Shown: piece by piece, positions 36,204 through 44,793 of the stretch
Numbering within the stretch: position 1 is the first letter of the stretch
Layout of the letters: every line of letters begins with the position of its first letter
NCBI RefSeq assembly: GCF_022846655.1
Contig: NZ_AP025667.1
Span: 843,001-907,000, forward strand
Source of the DNA: Streptomyces seoulensis
Lineage (GTDB): Bacteria > Actinomycetota > Actinomycetes > Streptomycetales > Streptomycetaceae
Length of the DNA: 64,000 bases
Direction of reading: 5' to 3'
Notes under the pieces: model-generated
What the model saw: the letters and a program-made list of their open reading frames with translations, nothing else
Told to the model about the DNA's origin: nothing
The model's database searches: none
Position numbers and translations under genes: made by a program

Positions 36204-37613
36204 ATGAGCCGCATCGAAGCGCCCCGCGACGAGGACACCGCGCCCGCCGAGAGTCTCACCGAACGGCTGCTGGCGGGCCTGCCCGCCGGGGCCGTGCTGA
36301 CCGATCCCGACGTCACCGCCTCCTACGCCCACGACATGGCGAGCTTCTGCCCGGCCGGGGCCCCCGCCGCCGTGGTCCTGCCACGCACCGTGGAGGAGGT
36401 CCAGCACGTGCTGCGCACCGCCACCGAGCTGCGGGTGCCGGTCGTCCCGCAGGGGGCCCGCACGGGGCTGTCCGGCGCGGCCAACGCCTCCGACGGGTGC
36501 ATCGTGCTGTCGCTCACCAAGATGGACCGCATCCTGGAGATCAGCCCCGTCGACCGGATCGCCGTCGTCGAGCCGGGCGTCGTCAACGCCGTGCTCTCCC
36601 GCGCGGTGGAGGAACACGGCCTGTACTACCCGCCGGACCCCTCCAGTTGGGAGACCTGCACCATCGGCGGCAACATCGGCACCGCGTCCGGCGGCCTGTG
36701 CTGCGTCAAGTACGGCGTGACCGCCGAGTACGTCCTCGGGCTGGACGTCGTCCTCGCCGACGGCCGCCTGATGTCCACCGGCCGCCGCACCGCGAAAGGC
36801 GTCGCCGGGTACGACCTGACCCGGCTCTTCGTCGGCTCCGAGGGCTCGCTCGGCATCGTGGTCCGCGCCGTGCTCGCGCTCCGGCCCAAGCCGCCCCGGC
36901 AACTGGTGCTGGCCGCCGAGTTCGCCACGGCCGCCGAGGCCTGCGACGCGGTGTGCCGGATCATGGCGGGCGGCCATGCGCCCTCGCTGCTGGAGATGAT
37001 GGACCGCACCACCGTCAAGGCCGTCAACGACTTCGCCCGGATGGGTCTGCCTGAGACCACCGAGGCGCTGCTGTTGGCTGCCTTCGACACCCCGGACCCC
37101 GCCGCCGACCTCGCCGCGCTCGGCGCGCTGTGCGAGGCGTCCGGAGCCACCGGGGTGGTCGTCGCCGACGACGCCGCCGAGTCCGAACTGCTGCTCCAGG
37201 CACGGCGGATGTCGCTCACCGCGCTGGAGGCGGTCAAGGGCACCACCATGATCGACGACGTGTGCGTGCCCCGCTCGAAGCTCGGCGCGATGCTGGAGGG
37301 CGTCGAGCGGATCGCCGCCAAGTACGACCTCACCATCGGGCTGTGCGCGCACGCCGGTGACGGCAACACCCACCCCACGGTCTGCTTCGACGCCCTCGAC
37401 GAGGACGAGTCCCGCCGCGCCCGCGAGTCCTTCGACGAGATCATGGCCCTCGGCCTCGAACTCGGCGGCACCATCACCGGCGAACACGGGGTGGGCGTGC
37501 TGAAGAAGGAGTGGCTGGCGCGCGAACTCGGCCCCGTGGGCGTGGAGATGCAGCGGGCCGTGAAGGGCGTCTTCGACCCGCTGGGCATCCTCAACCCCGG
37601 CAAGCTCTTCTGA
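36204..37613 (+). CDS. FAD-linked 2-hydroxyacid oxidase/dehydrogenase (GlcD-like)
   Basis: A 469-residue FAD-dependent enzyme of the GlcD/D-lactate dehydrogenase family. The PCMH FAD-binding domain has VVPQGARTGLSGAANAS and the loop TIGGNIGTASGGLCCVKYG; the C-terminal oxidase domain carries CAHAGDGNTHP and GEHGVGVLKKEWL, which hold substrate and metal. It oxidises a 2-hydroxy acid such as glycolate or D-lactate; no GlcE/GlcF partners are adjacent, which fits a single-subunit dehydrogenase. CACGCT (36192-36197) lies 6 nt before the ATG. Confidence 0.92.
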   Translation: MSRIEAPRDEDTAPAESLTERLLAGLPAGAVLTDPDVTASYAHDMASFCPAGAPAAVVLPRTVEEVQHVLRTATELRVPVVPQGARTGLSGAANASDGCIVLSLTKMDRILEISPVDRIAVVEPGVVNAVLSRAVEEHGLYYPPDPSSWETCTIGGNIGTASGGLCCVKYGVTAEYVLGLDVVLADGRLMSTGRRTAKGVAGYDLTRLFVGSEGSLGIVVRAVLALRPKPPRQLVLAAEFATAAEACDAVCRIMAGGHAPSLLEMMDRTTVKAVNDFARMGLPETTEALLLAAFDTPDPAADLAALGALCEASGATGVVVADDAAESELLLQARRMSLTALEAVKGTTMIDDVCVPRSKLGAMLEGVERIAAKYDLTIGLCAHAGDGNTHPTVCFDALDEDESRRARESFDEIMALGLELGGTITGEHGVGVLKKEWLARELGPVGVEMQRAVKGVFDPLGILNPGKLF

Positions 37614-37624
37614 GCCGGGGCCCC

Positions 37625-38038
37625 TCACCGGGCCAGCAACTGGTCGAGCGCGTCGTCGATCCCGAGCTGGGCGGCCTCGGTGCCCGGCGGCACCGCCCGC
37701 AGCGTCCGCTCCAGCCAGGAGGACACCTGCGGGGTGGGCGCCTCCAGCAGGGCGTCGCCGTCCGGCGAGCTGAGCGCCATCAGCACCACGCTGCGGCCGT
37801 TCACCTTCGTCGGCCACACCCGCACGTCCCCGTGCCCGCACGGCCGGAACACGCCCTCCACGAGGAGTTCGCGGGCGAACGTCCAGTGCACGGGGAACTC
37901 GGAGTTGATGTGGAAGGTGATGTGGACGGCGTAGGGGTCGTCGGACCGGTAGGCGAGCCGGGCCGGGACCGGGATGCTCCGCTCGGGCGAGAGGATGAGC
38001 TTGAGCTCCAGTTCCCGCTCCACCACCGTGTGCTCCAT
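37625..38038 (-). CDS. ssgG: SsgA-like sporulation and cell-division protein (SsgG type)
   Basis: A 137-residue SALP family protein found only in sporulating actinomycetes. Signatures are IPVPARLAYRSDDPYAVHITFH, WTFARELLVEG, GDVRVWPTKVNGRSVV and LSSPDGDALLEAP. SALPs guide septum positioning and wall remodelling during sporulation; SsgG in S. coelicolor lies near hppD, and the neighbourhood here matches, so the name is by synteny. GAAGGAGACAGG before the ATG is a good ribosome-binding site. It is convergent with the oxidase gene, 11 nt apart. The 235-nt gap on its other side contains no gene. Confidence 0.88.
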   Translation of the reverse strand: MEHTVVERELELKLILSPERSIPVPARLAYRSDDPYAVHITFHINSEFPVHWTFARELLVEGVFRPCGHGDVRVWPTKVNGRSVVLMALSSPDGDALLEAPTPQVSSWLERTLRAVPPGTEAAQLGIDDALDQLLAR

Positions 38039-38273
38039 GACCTGTCTCCTTCTTCGGACCGGGGGCCGCTCGGACGGGCCCGTGCCAGGAGAGAGGGGGC
38101 AGGGGCGCGGTCATTACGCGGGTTCCCGGAAATCTTTTTCCAACCTGTGCCAGGGAGCCCCCACGGCGTCGCCCGGAAGGGGGCGGGTCCGGCAGGAGAG
38201 GGGTATGGGACGCCCCGGGTCTGATAGATGTGGAGGCTCCCTTCCACCCCCGAGCAGATACGGGACGACGGAC

Positions 38274-39539
38274 ATGAGCGCCCCTACGCCGGCCCACGGT
38301 GACGACAGGCCCCGCGAGGGCTACTACCCGGACCCGTCGATCCCCGGCTACGTCCGCTACTGGAACGGCACCGCCTGGGTGCCCGGCACCAGCCGCCCCG
38401 CCCCCGCGGACGGCGAACCGCTCACCGCGCCGTCAACCTCCGGCCTCGCCACTCCCGCTGTGGAGGAGACGGGTCCGCACTTCTTCGACGAGGGCGGCTC
38501 AGCCGATGGTCCGGCGGGCCAGGGCGAGGCGCCCCCGGACACGTTCCTTTTCCGGCGGCCGACTCCGGGCCCGGCGGCGGGGGTCCAGCGGGACGACGGG
38601 ACTATGACGTTCCGGCGGGTGCGGCCGGGGGATGCCGGGGAGGCCGGTGCCGCGAGGACGCCGGGGCAGGCCCCGGGCGCGGCTCAGGGGCCTGTGGGCG
38701 GACCGGCGGGATTCGGGGCCGCCCCCGACGCGGCCGCCGGGCCGGCCGCCCGGGCAGCCGTCGCACCCCAGGTGCCGGGGCAGTCCGCGCAGGCCCCGGC
38801 GGACCCCCGCAGACAGCCCGGCGGGGACTGGCCCGGCGTCCCGCAGCCGGCCGCCCCCGCCCCCGTGGCCCCCGCCCCGGTGAACCCCGTACTCCCGCCC
38901 CAGGCCGGAGGCCCCCTCGCCCCCGGTCCCGGAGGCGGTCAGGCGTCCTGGGCGCAGCAGGTGCACCAGCTCGCCGGGACCGGCGAGGAGCAGCCCGTCG
39001 CGCCGTGGAAGCCTCCGGTGGAGGACCCGTTCCTCGCGGCGGTCCGGCGCCAGGCCGAAGCCCGCCCGGCCGGTCTCGGCAAGCGCTTCGCCGCCCGGCT
39101 GATCGACAACGTGTTCATCGGCGCCGTGACGGCGGCCGCGGCCGTGCCGCTCGGGGTCCGCGCCGTCGACCACGTGCAGAGCAAGATCGAGGCGGCCCGG
39201 CTGTCCGGCCGTACCGTCACCGTCTGGCTGCTCGACGGCACCACCGCCACCTCGCTCGGCATCGTGCTCGGCGTCCTCCTCGTCTTCGGGGTGGTGTACG
39301 AGGTGCTGCCGACCGCCCGCTGGGGCCGCACCCTGGGCAAGCGGCTGTGCGGCATCCAGGTGCGGGACATCGAGGGGCACGAACCCCCGTCCTTCGGGGC
39401 CGCGCTGCGCCGCTGGCTGGTCTACAGCCTGCCCGGAGTCCTCGTCATCGGGGTCGTCGGTGTGCTGTGGGGGCTGTTCGACCGGCCGTGGCGCCAGTGC
39501 TGGCACGACAAGGCGGCGCACACCTTCGTGGCCGAATAG
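38274..39539 (+). CDS. RDD-family membrane protein with N-terminal DUF2510 domain
   Basis: A 421-residue protein. Residues about 14-40 are a DUF2510 motif (GYYPDPSIPGYVRYWNGTAW). A long Pro/Ala/Gly-rich disordered section (45-240) follows, then a C-terminal RDD domain with two or three transmembrane helices (GKRFAARLIDNVFIGAV, GRTLGKRLCGIQVRD, DRPWRQCWHDKAAHTFV). RDD proteins have been linked to transport or Na+/H+ exchange, but the role of this one is unknown. A second RDD gene follows 60 nt later. Confidence 0.88.
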   Translation: MSAPTPAHGDDRPREGYYPDPSIPGYVRYWNGTAWVPGTSRPAPADGEPLTAPSTSGLATPAVEETGPHFFDEGGSADGPAGQGEAPPDTFLFRRPTPGPAAGVQRDDGTMTFRRVRPGDAGEAGAARTPGQAPGAAQGPVGGPAGFGAAPDAAAGPAARAAVAPQVPGQSAQAPADPRRQPGGDWPGVPQPAAPAPVAPAPVNPVLPPQAGGPLAPGPGGGQASWAQQVHQLAGTGEEQPVAPWKPPVEDPFLAAVRRQAEARPAGLGKRFAARLIDNVFIGAVTAAAAVPLGVRAVDHVQSKIEAARLSGRTVTVWLLDGTTATSLGIVLGVLLVFGVVYEVLPTARWGRTLGKRLCGIQVRDIEGHEPPSFGAALRRWLVYSLPGVLVIGVVGVLWGLFDRPWRQCWHDKAAHTFVAE

Positions 39540-39599
39540 GGTCCCCCGTACGGCCGCCCGCCGGGTGCGGCGGCGGGGCGTTCGCGGTCGACTCGGGCC

Positions 39600-40388
39600 A
39601 TGAGCAGTGAACCGCCCCCCGGCTCCGGACCGCAGCCCCCCGACGACGACCCGCTGAGGAAGCGGCCCGAGTCGGACCAGGGGTCGGGTTCGCCGTACGA
39701 CCGCCCGTACGGCGCCCAGCAGCCCCCGCCGCCCGGCGGCGAGCAGCCACCCCCGCACGGCGGCGGCCAGCCCCCGCCCCAGGGCGGCGACCCCTACGGC
39801 TCGGGCAACCCCTACGGTTCGGGCGGCTCCTACGGGGGCGGCCCTCAGGGCGGCGGTCCCTACGGCGGCGGCCCTTACGGCGGTCGCCCGTACGGGGGCG
39901 GACCCCAGGGCCCCGGTCACCCCGGCGACCCCCTCGCGGGGATGCCCCCGCTCGCCGACAGCGGCAAGCGCACCGTCGCCCGCATCATCGACATGATCAT
40001 CGTCGGCATCGCCGTCTGGCTGCTGACCTGGGCGTTCGGGGTGCACCAGTACGACGTGAACGGCGACCGGATGGAGGTCGGCAAGTCGCTCGGCCAGTCC
40101 ATCATCGCCGCCGTCCTGTACGTCGCCTACGACACCATCCTGATCGCCCGCACCGGACAGACGCTCGGCATGCGCTGGTTCAAGATGCGGGTGGCCAACC
40201 TCAACGACGGGGCCACCCCCTCCCCGCAGTCCTCGCTGATCCGGGCGCTGGTGCTGTGGCTGCCGTTCGCGTTCTGCTGCGCCTGTGTCTGGACCGCGAT
40301 CTGCGGTGGCTGGAGCTACTTCGACCGCCCCTACAAGCAGGGTCTGCACGACAAGGCGGCCAAGACGGTGGTGGTCAGCACCACCTGA
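39600..40388 (+). CDS. RDD-family membrane protein with Gly/Pro/Tyr-rich N-terminus
   Basis: A 262-residue protein: residues 1-115 are Pro, Gly and Tyr rich with repeats such as PYGGGPYGG and QPPPHGGGQPPPQGG, then an RDD domain (GKRTVARIIDMIIVGIAVW, GQTLGMRWFKMRVAN, DRPYKQGLHDKAAKTVVV). It appears related to the preceding gene by duplication of the RDD part, with unrelated N-terminal sections. The two may form one operon ending at the hairpin 40405-40458. Confidence 0.87.
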   Translation: MSSEPPPGSGPQPPDDDPLRKRPESDQGSGSPYDRPYGAQQPPPPGGEQPPPHGGGQPPPQGGDPYGSGNPYGSGGSYGGGPQGGGPYGGGPYGGRPYGGGPQGPGHPGDPLAGMPPLADSGKRTVARIIDMIIVGIAVWLLTWAFGVHQYDVNGDRMEVGKSLGQSIIAAVLYVAYDTILIARTGQTLGMRWFKMRVANLNDGATPSPQSSLIRALVLWLPFAFCCACVWTAICGGWSYFDRPYKQGLHDKAAKTVVVSTT

Positions 40389-40404
40389 CCGGGCCGGGGC
40401 GCGC

Positions 40405-40458
40405 ACACCGCAAGCGGCGGGCAGGGGAGCAGTCCCCGGCCCGCCGCTTGCGGTGTGT
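40405..40458. terminator. 19-bp hairpin terminator between the RDD gene and the small membrane protein gene
   Basis: CACACCGCAAGCGGCGGGC (40405-40423) pairs perfectly with 40440-40458, and the loop itself can pair (GGGG/CCCC). It lies between convergent genes. Confidence 0.8.
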
Positions 40459-40479
40459 GTCCTTGCTCGCGGCGGCCCT

Positions 40480-40770
40480 TCAGGAGGCCGCGCGGCCGCG
40501 TACCGTCTCCGCCGAGGCGCCGACGGGACGGCGCCGCTCGGCCAGGCGCGCGGGCTCGGCCGGTGCCTGCCCGGCGGTGGCCGAGCCGGTCGGCCGGGCT
40601 CCCGGCAGTGGCACCGTCATGGCCACGAGCAGCCCGAGGGCGAGCGCGGCCAGCGCTATGACGGCGACCCCGATGCCCGAACTGGTCTGGGACAGGGCCA
40701 GCATGGCGACGGTGGAGAGGATCACGGTGCAGGAACCGTAGACGAGCTGTGCGACGGTCGGACGAGGCAT
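40480..40770 (-). CDS. small two-helix membrane protein
   Basis: A 96-residue protein with two hydrophobic helices (VAQLVYGSCTVILSTVAMLAL and GVAVIALAALALGLLVAMTV) and a basic, Pro/Ala-rich cytoplasmic-type tail. The ATG at 40770 begins MPRPTVAQL. I do not recognise the family; the codon pattern and the neighbouring terminator support a real gene. Confidence 0.65.
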   Translation of the reverse strand: MPRPTVAQLVYGSCTVILSTVAMLALSQTSSGIGVAVIALAALALGLLVAMTVPLPGARPTGSATAGQAPAEPARLAERRRPVGASAETVRGRAAS

Positions 40771-41141
40771 GGCAATCGTGTCCTCGGAAGACGGGGGATG
40801 AGATGGATCTGGGCGCCATTTCGACTCTATTCGCGTGCATGCCCGAGTCCTGTGCCAGGTAAGCCCCACCTCACCCGAGGGGGCGGTGCACAGGGGGCGC
40901 ACGGAGTCATGGTCCGCCTCAACTGGGCTGATGCACGCGCCCGTTCAGAGGAAGTGGGCGTCCGTAAAGCGGACGCGGGCTCCGCATAGTGCACTTGTCC
41001 TGCACAAGTCAAGGTCTGTCTTTTCTGCTGAACCTCTAGTCAAATTACGGCACTTGACTACACGCGTTGATCGTGCGCGCACGGAATCTTCCAAGGTCCG
41101 GAACCCTCCTGCCGTGCGCGCGGCGCGGGGGAGGATCTCAA
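40771..41141. promoter_or_regulatory. divergent control region before the secreted protease
   Basis: This 371-nt gap is more AT-rich than the rest of the window. It holds a hairpin GCGTCCG (40958-40964)/CGGACGC (40970-40976) and a separate inverted repeat ACTTGT-N5-ACAAGT (40993-41009) that looks like an operator. A further TTGACT (41054-41059) could be a -35, but I see no matching -10. GGGGGAGGA before the GTG at 41142 is the ribosome-binding site of the protease. Confidence 0.4.
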
Positions 41142-43499
41142 GTGACCAGCAGACCCTGGACGTTCAGAGCCGCAGCGATAGGCGTGGCGCTCGCGGCGTC
41201 GTCCGCCACCTTCGCCACGTTCGCGGTGGCGGAGGCGAGCACGACGCCCCGCCCGGCGGCCGAGAACCGGCACGACCCGGCCCCGGCCGGACAGCGGGAG
41301 CACGACCTCGACGGCCCGCTGAGCAAGACCCAGGACGCTCAGCGCCAGGAGGCCCTGAACCAGCTCATCGCGGGCAAGGCCACGGCGAAGGAGCGCAACG
41401 GTTCCAAGGTCGTCCAGCTCAAGAGCAAGAAGGGCGACAGCAAGTACGTCGAGCTGAGCCGGGAGAAGACCGACAAGATCTTCACCATCCTGGTGGAGTT
41501 CGGGGACCAGACCGACCCCAAGTTCGGCGGCACCCCCGGCCCGCTGCACAACAAGATCGCCGCGCCGGACCGCAAGAAGGACAACTCCACGGCCTGGCAG
41601 CAGGATTACAACCAGAAGCACTACCAGGACCTCTACTTCGGCACCGGTGCCAAGACCGAGTCGCTGAAGAAGTACTACGAGAAGCAGTCCTCGGGCCGCT
41701 ACTCGGTCGACGGCGAGGTCTCGGACTGGGTCAAGGTCCCGTACAACGAGGCCCGTTACGGCAACAACGCCTGCGGTCAGACCAACTGCACCAGCGTGTG
41801 GAACGTCGTCGGCGACGGCCTGAAGTCCTGGGTGGCCGGGCAGAAGGCGGCCGGCAAGACCGACGCCGCCATCAAGGCGGACCTGGCCCAGTACGACCAG
41901 TGGGACCGCTACGACTTCGACGGCGACGGCAACTTCAACGAGCCGGACGGCTACGTCGACCACTTCCAGATCGTGCACGCCGGTGAGGACGAGTCCGCGG
42001 GTGGCGGCGCCGAGGGCGAGAACGCCATCTGGGCGCACCGCTGGTACGCCTTCGGCACCGACGCGGGCGCGACCGGCCCCACGGGCAACAAGCTCGGCGG
42101 CGCCCCGGTCGGCGACACCGGCATCTGGGTCGGCGACTACACCATCCAGCCGGAGAACGGCGGACTCGGTGTCTTCGCCCACGAGTACGGCCACGACCTC
42201 GGTCTGCCGGACGAGTACGACACCGCCGGCGGCGACAACTCCACCGGTTTCTGGACCCTGATGTCCTCCGGTTCCTGGCTCGGCACCGGCAAGGACGCCA
42301 TCGGCGACCTGCCCGGCGACATGAACGCCTGGGACAAGCTCCAGCTCGGCTGGCTGACCTACGACACCGCCAAGGCGGGCGTCTCCTCCTGGCACAAGCT
42401 CGGCCTCGCGGAGTACAACACCAAGTACCGCCAGGCCCTGTTGGTCTCGCTGCCGGACAAGGCGGTCAAGACCGAGATCGTCACCCCGGCCCAGGGCGCC
42501 ACCCAGTGGTGGAGCGGCAGCGGTGACAACCTCAAGAACACGCTGACCCGTTCGGTCGACCTGACCGGCAAGTCCAAGGCCACGCTGGGCCTGGACGGCT
42601 GGTACGACATCGAGGCCGGCTTCGACTACCTCTACGCCGAGGTCTCCACGGACGGCGCCAACTGGACCGCCCTGGACGGCACGGTGGACGGTCAGCCGAT
42701 CCCGCGCGACGGCTCCGACAAGCCCACGCTGACCGGCACGGTCGACGGCTACAAGAAGCTGTCGTACTCGCTGGACGCGTACGCGGGCAAGAAGATCCAG
42801 CTCCGCTTCCGCTACCAGACCGACGGCGGTGTCGCCCTCAAGGGCTTCGCGGCCGACGAGATCACGGTCACCGCGGACGGCACCCCGCTGTTCTCCGACA
42901 ACGCCGAGACGGCCGACGCCGCTTGGGCCGCGACCGGGTTCTCCCGCATCGGCGCCTCCTTCACCAAGGACTACGCGCAGTACTACCTCGCGGAGAACCG
43001 CCAGTACGTGTCGTACGACAAGACGCTGAAGGTCGGCCCGTACAACTTCGGCTTCACCGGCACCGACCGGCCCGACTGGGTGGAGCACTACCCGTACCAG
43101 GACGGCCTGTTGATCTGGAAGTGGGACACCTCCCAGGCGGACAACAACACCAACGCCGACGCGCACCCGGGCACCGGTCTGATCCTGCCGGTCGACGCCC
43201 ACCCGAAGGCGCTGAAGTGGTCCGACGGGACGCTGCTGCGCAACCGGATGCAGGCGTACGACTCGCCCTTCTCGCTCGACCCGACGGACGGCATCACGCT
43301 GCACAAGGCGGGCGCGGCGACGAAGATCAAGGCGCAGAACGGGGTGTCGGTCTTCAACGACCGCACCAACACGTACTGGGACCCGTCGAACCCCACCGGT
43401 GGCGTGAAGGTCACTGACACCAACACCAAGATCAAGATCAAGAAGCAGGCGGACGACGGCTCCACGATCGAGCTCGAAGTCGGGCCCGCGGCGAAGTAA
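41142..43499 (+). CDS. secreted M6-family metalloprotease (immune inhibitor A type)
   Basis: A 785-residue preproenzyme: signal peptide (FRAAAIGVALAASSATFATF), a propeptide region, then the M6 catalytic domain with zinc motif HEYGHDLGLPDEYD (His347, Glu348, His351) and a following MSSGSW turn. The C-terminal ~350 residues form beta-rich domains (YDIEAGFDYLYAEVSTDGAN, KKIQLRFRYQTDGG) typical of InhA proteins. It would degrade extracellular proteins. The GTG start follows GGGGGAGGATCTCA. Expression is likely controlled through the upstream inverted repeat (inference). Confidence 0.95.
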   Translation: MTSRPWTFRAAAIGVALAASSATFATFAVAEASTTPRPAAENRHDPAPAGQREHDLDGPLSKTQDAQRQEALNQLIAGKATAKERNGSKVVQLKSKKGDSKYVELSREKTDKIFTILVEFGDQTDPKFGGTPGPLHNKIAAPDRKKDNSTAWQQDYNQKHYQDLYFGTGAKTESLKKYYEKQSSGRYSVDGEVSDWVKVPYNEARYGNNACGQTNCTSVWNVVGDGLKSWVAGQKAAGKTDAAIKADLAQYDQWDRYDFDGDGNFNEPDGYVDHFQIVHAGEDESAGGGAEGENAIWAHRWYAFGTDAGATGPTGNKLGGAPVGDTGIWVGDYTIQPENGGLGVFAHEYGHDLGLPDEYDTAGGDNSTGFWTLMSSGSWLGTGKDAIGDLPGDMNAWDKLQLGWLTYDTAKAGVSSWHKLGLAEYNTKYRQALLVSLPDKAVKTEIVTPAQGATQWWSGSGDNLKNTLTRSVDLTGKSKATLGLDGWYDIEAGFDYLYAEVSTDGANWTALDGTVDGQPIPRDGSDKPTLTGTVDGYKKLSYSLDAYAGKKIQLRFRYQTDGGVALKGFAADEITVTADGTPLFSDNAETADAAWAATGFSRIGASFTKDYAQYYLAENRQYVSYDKTLKVGPYNFGFTGTDRPDWVEHYPYQDGLLIWKWDTSQADNNTNADAHPGTGLILPVDAHPKALKWSDGTLLRNRMQAYDSPFSLDPTDGITLHKAGAATKIKAQNGVSVFNDRTNTYWDPSNPTGGVKVTDTNTKIKIKKQADDGSTIELEVGPAAK

Positions 43500-43525
43500 G
43501 CGACATCTTCGCAGGTCAGAGACGT

Positions 43526-43559
43526 ATCGGCGGTGACCCCCTGGCGGGTCGCCGCCGAT
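43526..43559 (+). terminator. terminator after the M6 protease gene
   Basis: ATCGGCGGTGACCC (43526-43539) pairs with GGGTCGCCGCCGAT (43546-43559) with one G-U pair, followed by CGTGTTT. It lies 27 nt after the stop codon. Confidence 0.75.
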
Positions 43560-43620
43560 CGTGTTTAGGTGCGTCCTGTGGATCGCTTATTGACACCTGA
43601 GTGGACGGGGATGTGACCGC

Positions 43621-43926
43621 ATGGCCGCAGGAGGCTTCTGCAAGCTGCCGGGAGGCACGGTCGTGGTGGCCGTGAACCTCCCCCACGGCACTGCCGGCGT
43701 ACGGGTCCTCGTCCACGCGGGCAACCGGGCGCGGGCGCTGACCCGGCTGCGGAACCTCGGCCTGTGGTCGGTGTATCTGCGCGGCAACGCGGCCCCGCCC
43801 ACCCCGGACGAGGTGACCGCGGTCCTCCACCACCCCGACGGCCTCATATGGCGCACGGCCCCAACAGAGGGCACGGGCCTGTGGCGCCCCATCCGGGCCC
43901 TGCGAGCGTCTGCCGTCCAGCCGTAG
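43621..43926 (+). CDS. conserved hypothetical protein, about 100 residues
   Basis: A 101-residue basic protein with a compact alpha/beta pattern (GTVVVAVNLPHGTAGVRVLVH, LTRLRNLGLWSVYLRGNAAPP, VTAVLHHPDGLIWR). I do not recognise a family, but it resembles a short hypothetical protein I remember from other Streptomyces. The start ATG at 43621 lacks a clear ribosome-binding site. It stands alone, before the inverted repeat element. Confidence 0.6.
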   Translation: MAAGGFCKLPGGTVVVAVNLPHGTAGVRVLVHAGNRARALTRLRNLGLWSVYLRGNAAPPTPDEVTAVLHHPDGLIWRTAPTEGTGLWRPIRALRASAVQP

Positions 43927-43936
43927 ATCTCCGTGT

Positions 43937-44094
43937 GCGGGCCCGTCGCGGCTGGTCGCGCAGTTCCCCGCGCCCCTCAGGTGGCGAATCTGTGCCGGAG
44001 CTGGCCAGGCGGGCCGGGAGTCACGATACGACTCCGCCCAGGGTTGCCGACTCAGGGGCGCGGGGAACTGCGCGACCAGCCACAGCGGGCCCGC
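43937..44094. repeat. inverted pair of a Streptomyces intergenic repeat
   Basis: Two 44-nt arms, 43937-43980 and 44051-44094, are inverted copies. They share a perfect 28-nt core that begins GGCTGGTCGCGCAGTTCC and ends CCGCGCCCCT, and differ at about five positions outside it. I recall this core as a very common dispersed intergenic sequence in Streptomyces. It fills the gap between the hypothetical gene and the 3' end of pncA and could fold into a long hairpin. Confidence 0.85.
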
Positions 44095-44103
44095 AGACTG
44101 AAG

Positions 44104-44697
44104 CTATGCGTTGACCACCGGCTTGCCCGTTAGCTGGACGCCTGCCTCGCGCAACGCCTCCAGGGCCTTGTCCGTCGTCTCCTGGGCGACCCCCGCCGTC
44201 AGCTCCAGTAGGACGTGCGTGCGGAAACCCTCGTTCGCCGCGTCCAGGGCGGTGGCCCGTACGCAGTGGTCGGTGGCGATGCCGACGACGTCGACCTCCT
44301 CGACACCCCGCGCGCGGAGCCAGTCCGCCAGAGTGACCCCGTTCTCGTCCGCGCCCTCGAAACCGCTGTACGCGGCCGAGTAGGCGCCCTTGTCGAAGAC
44401 CGCGTCCACCGCGCCGGAGGCGACGGCGGGGGCGAAGTTCGGGTGGAAGCCCACCCCCTCCGTGCCCGCGACGCAGTGCGCGGGCCAGGAGTGGACGTAG
44501 TCCGGGTTGTCCGCGAAGTGGCCGCCCGGCGCGATGTGGTGGTCGCGGGTGGCCACCACATGGCGGTAGCCCGAACCGGCCGCCTGCCCGATCAGCTCGG
44601 TGATCGCGGCGGCCACGTCGGCCCCACCGGCCACCGCGAGGCTGCCCCCCTCGCAGAAGTCGTTCTGCACATCTACGACGATCAAGGCGCGGCGCAT
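44104..44697 (-). CDS. pncA: nicotinamidase / isochorismatase-family amidase PncA
   Basis: A 197-residue cysteine hydrolase that converts nicotinamide to nicotinate. The catalytic triad is Asp9 (VVDVQNDF), Lys103 (FDKGAYS) and Cys145 (ATDHCVRATA); the metal site is Asp52, His54 and His60 (RDHHIAPGGH). The next gene on the same strand upstream is pncB, which uses the product, so the two form an NAD salvage unit 96 nt apart. Confidence 0.94.
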   Translation of the reverse strand: MRRALIVVDVQNDFCEGGSLAVAGGADVAAAITELIGQAAGSGYRHVVATRDHHIAPGGHFADNPDYVHSWPAHCVAGTEGVGFHPNFAPAVASGAVDAVFDKGAYSAAYSGFEGADENGVTLADWLRARGVEEVDVVGIATDHCVRATALDAANEGFRTHVLLELTAGVAQETTDKALEALREAGVQLTGKPVVNA

Positions 44698-44793
44698 GGT
44701 GGTGTCCTTCGAGTGGGGTCCAAGGAATCGAGCCTAGAGACTTCCGGCCTCCGGCGGGAGGGGGCGTGAGGAGGGGCGTACGGCGGTCCCGCT

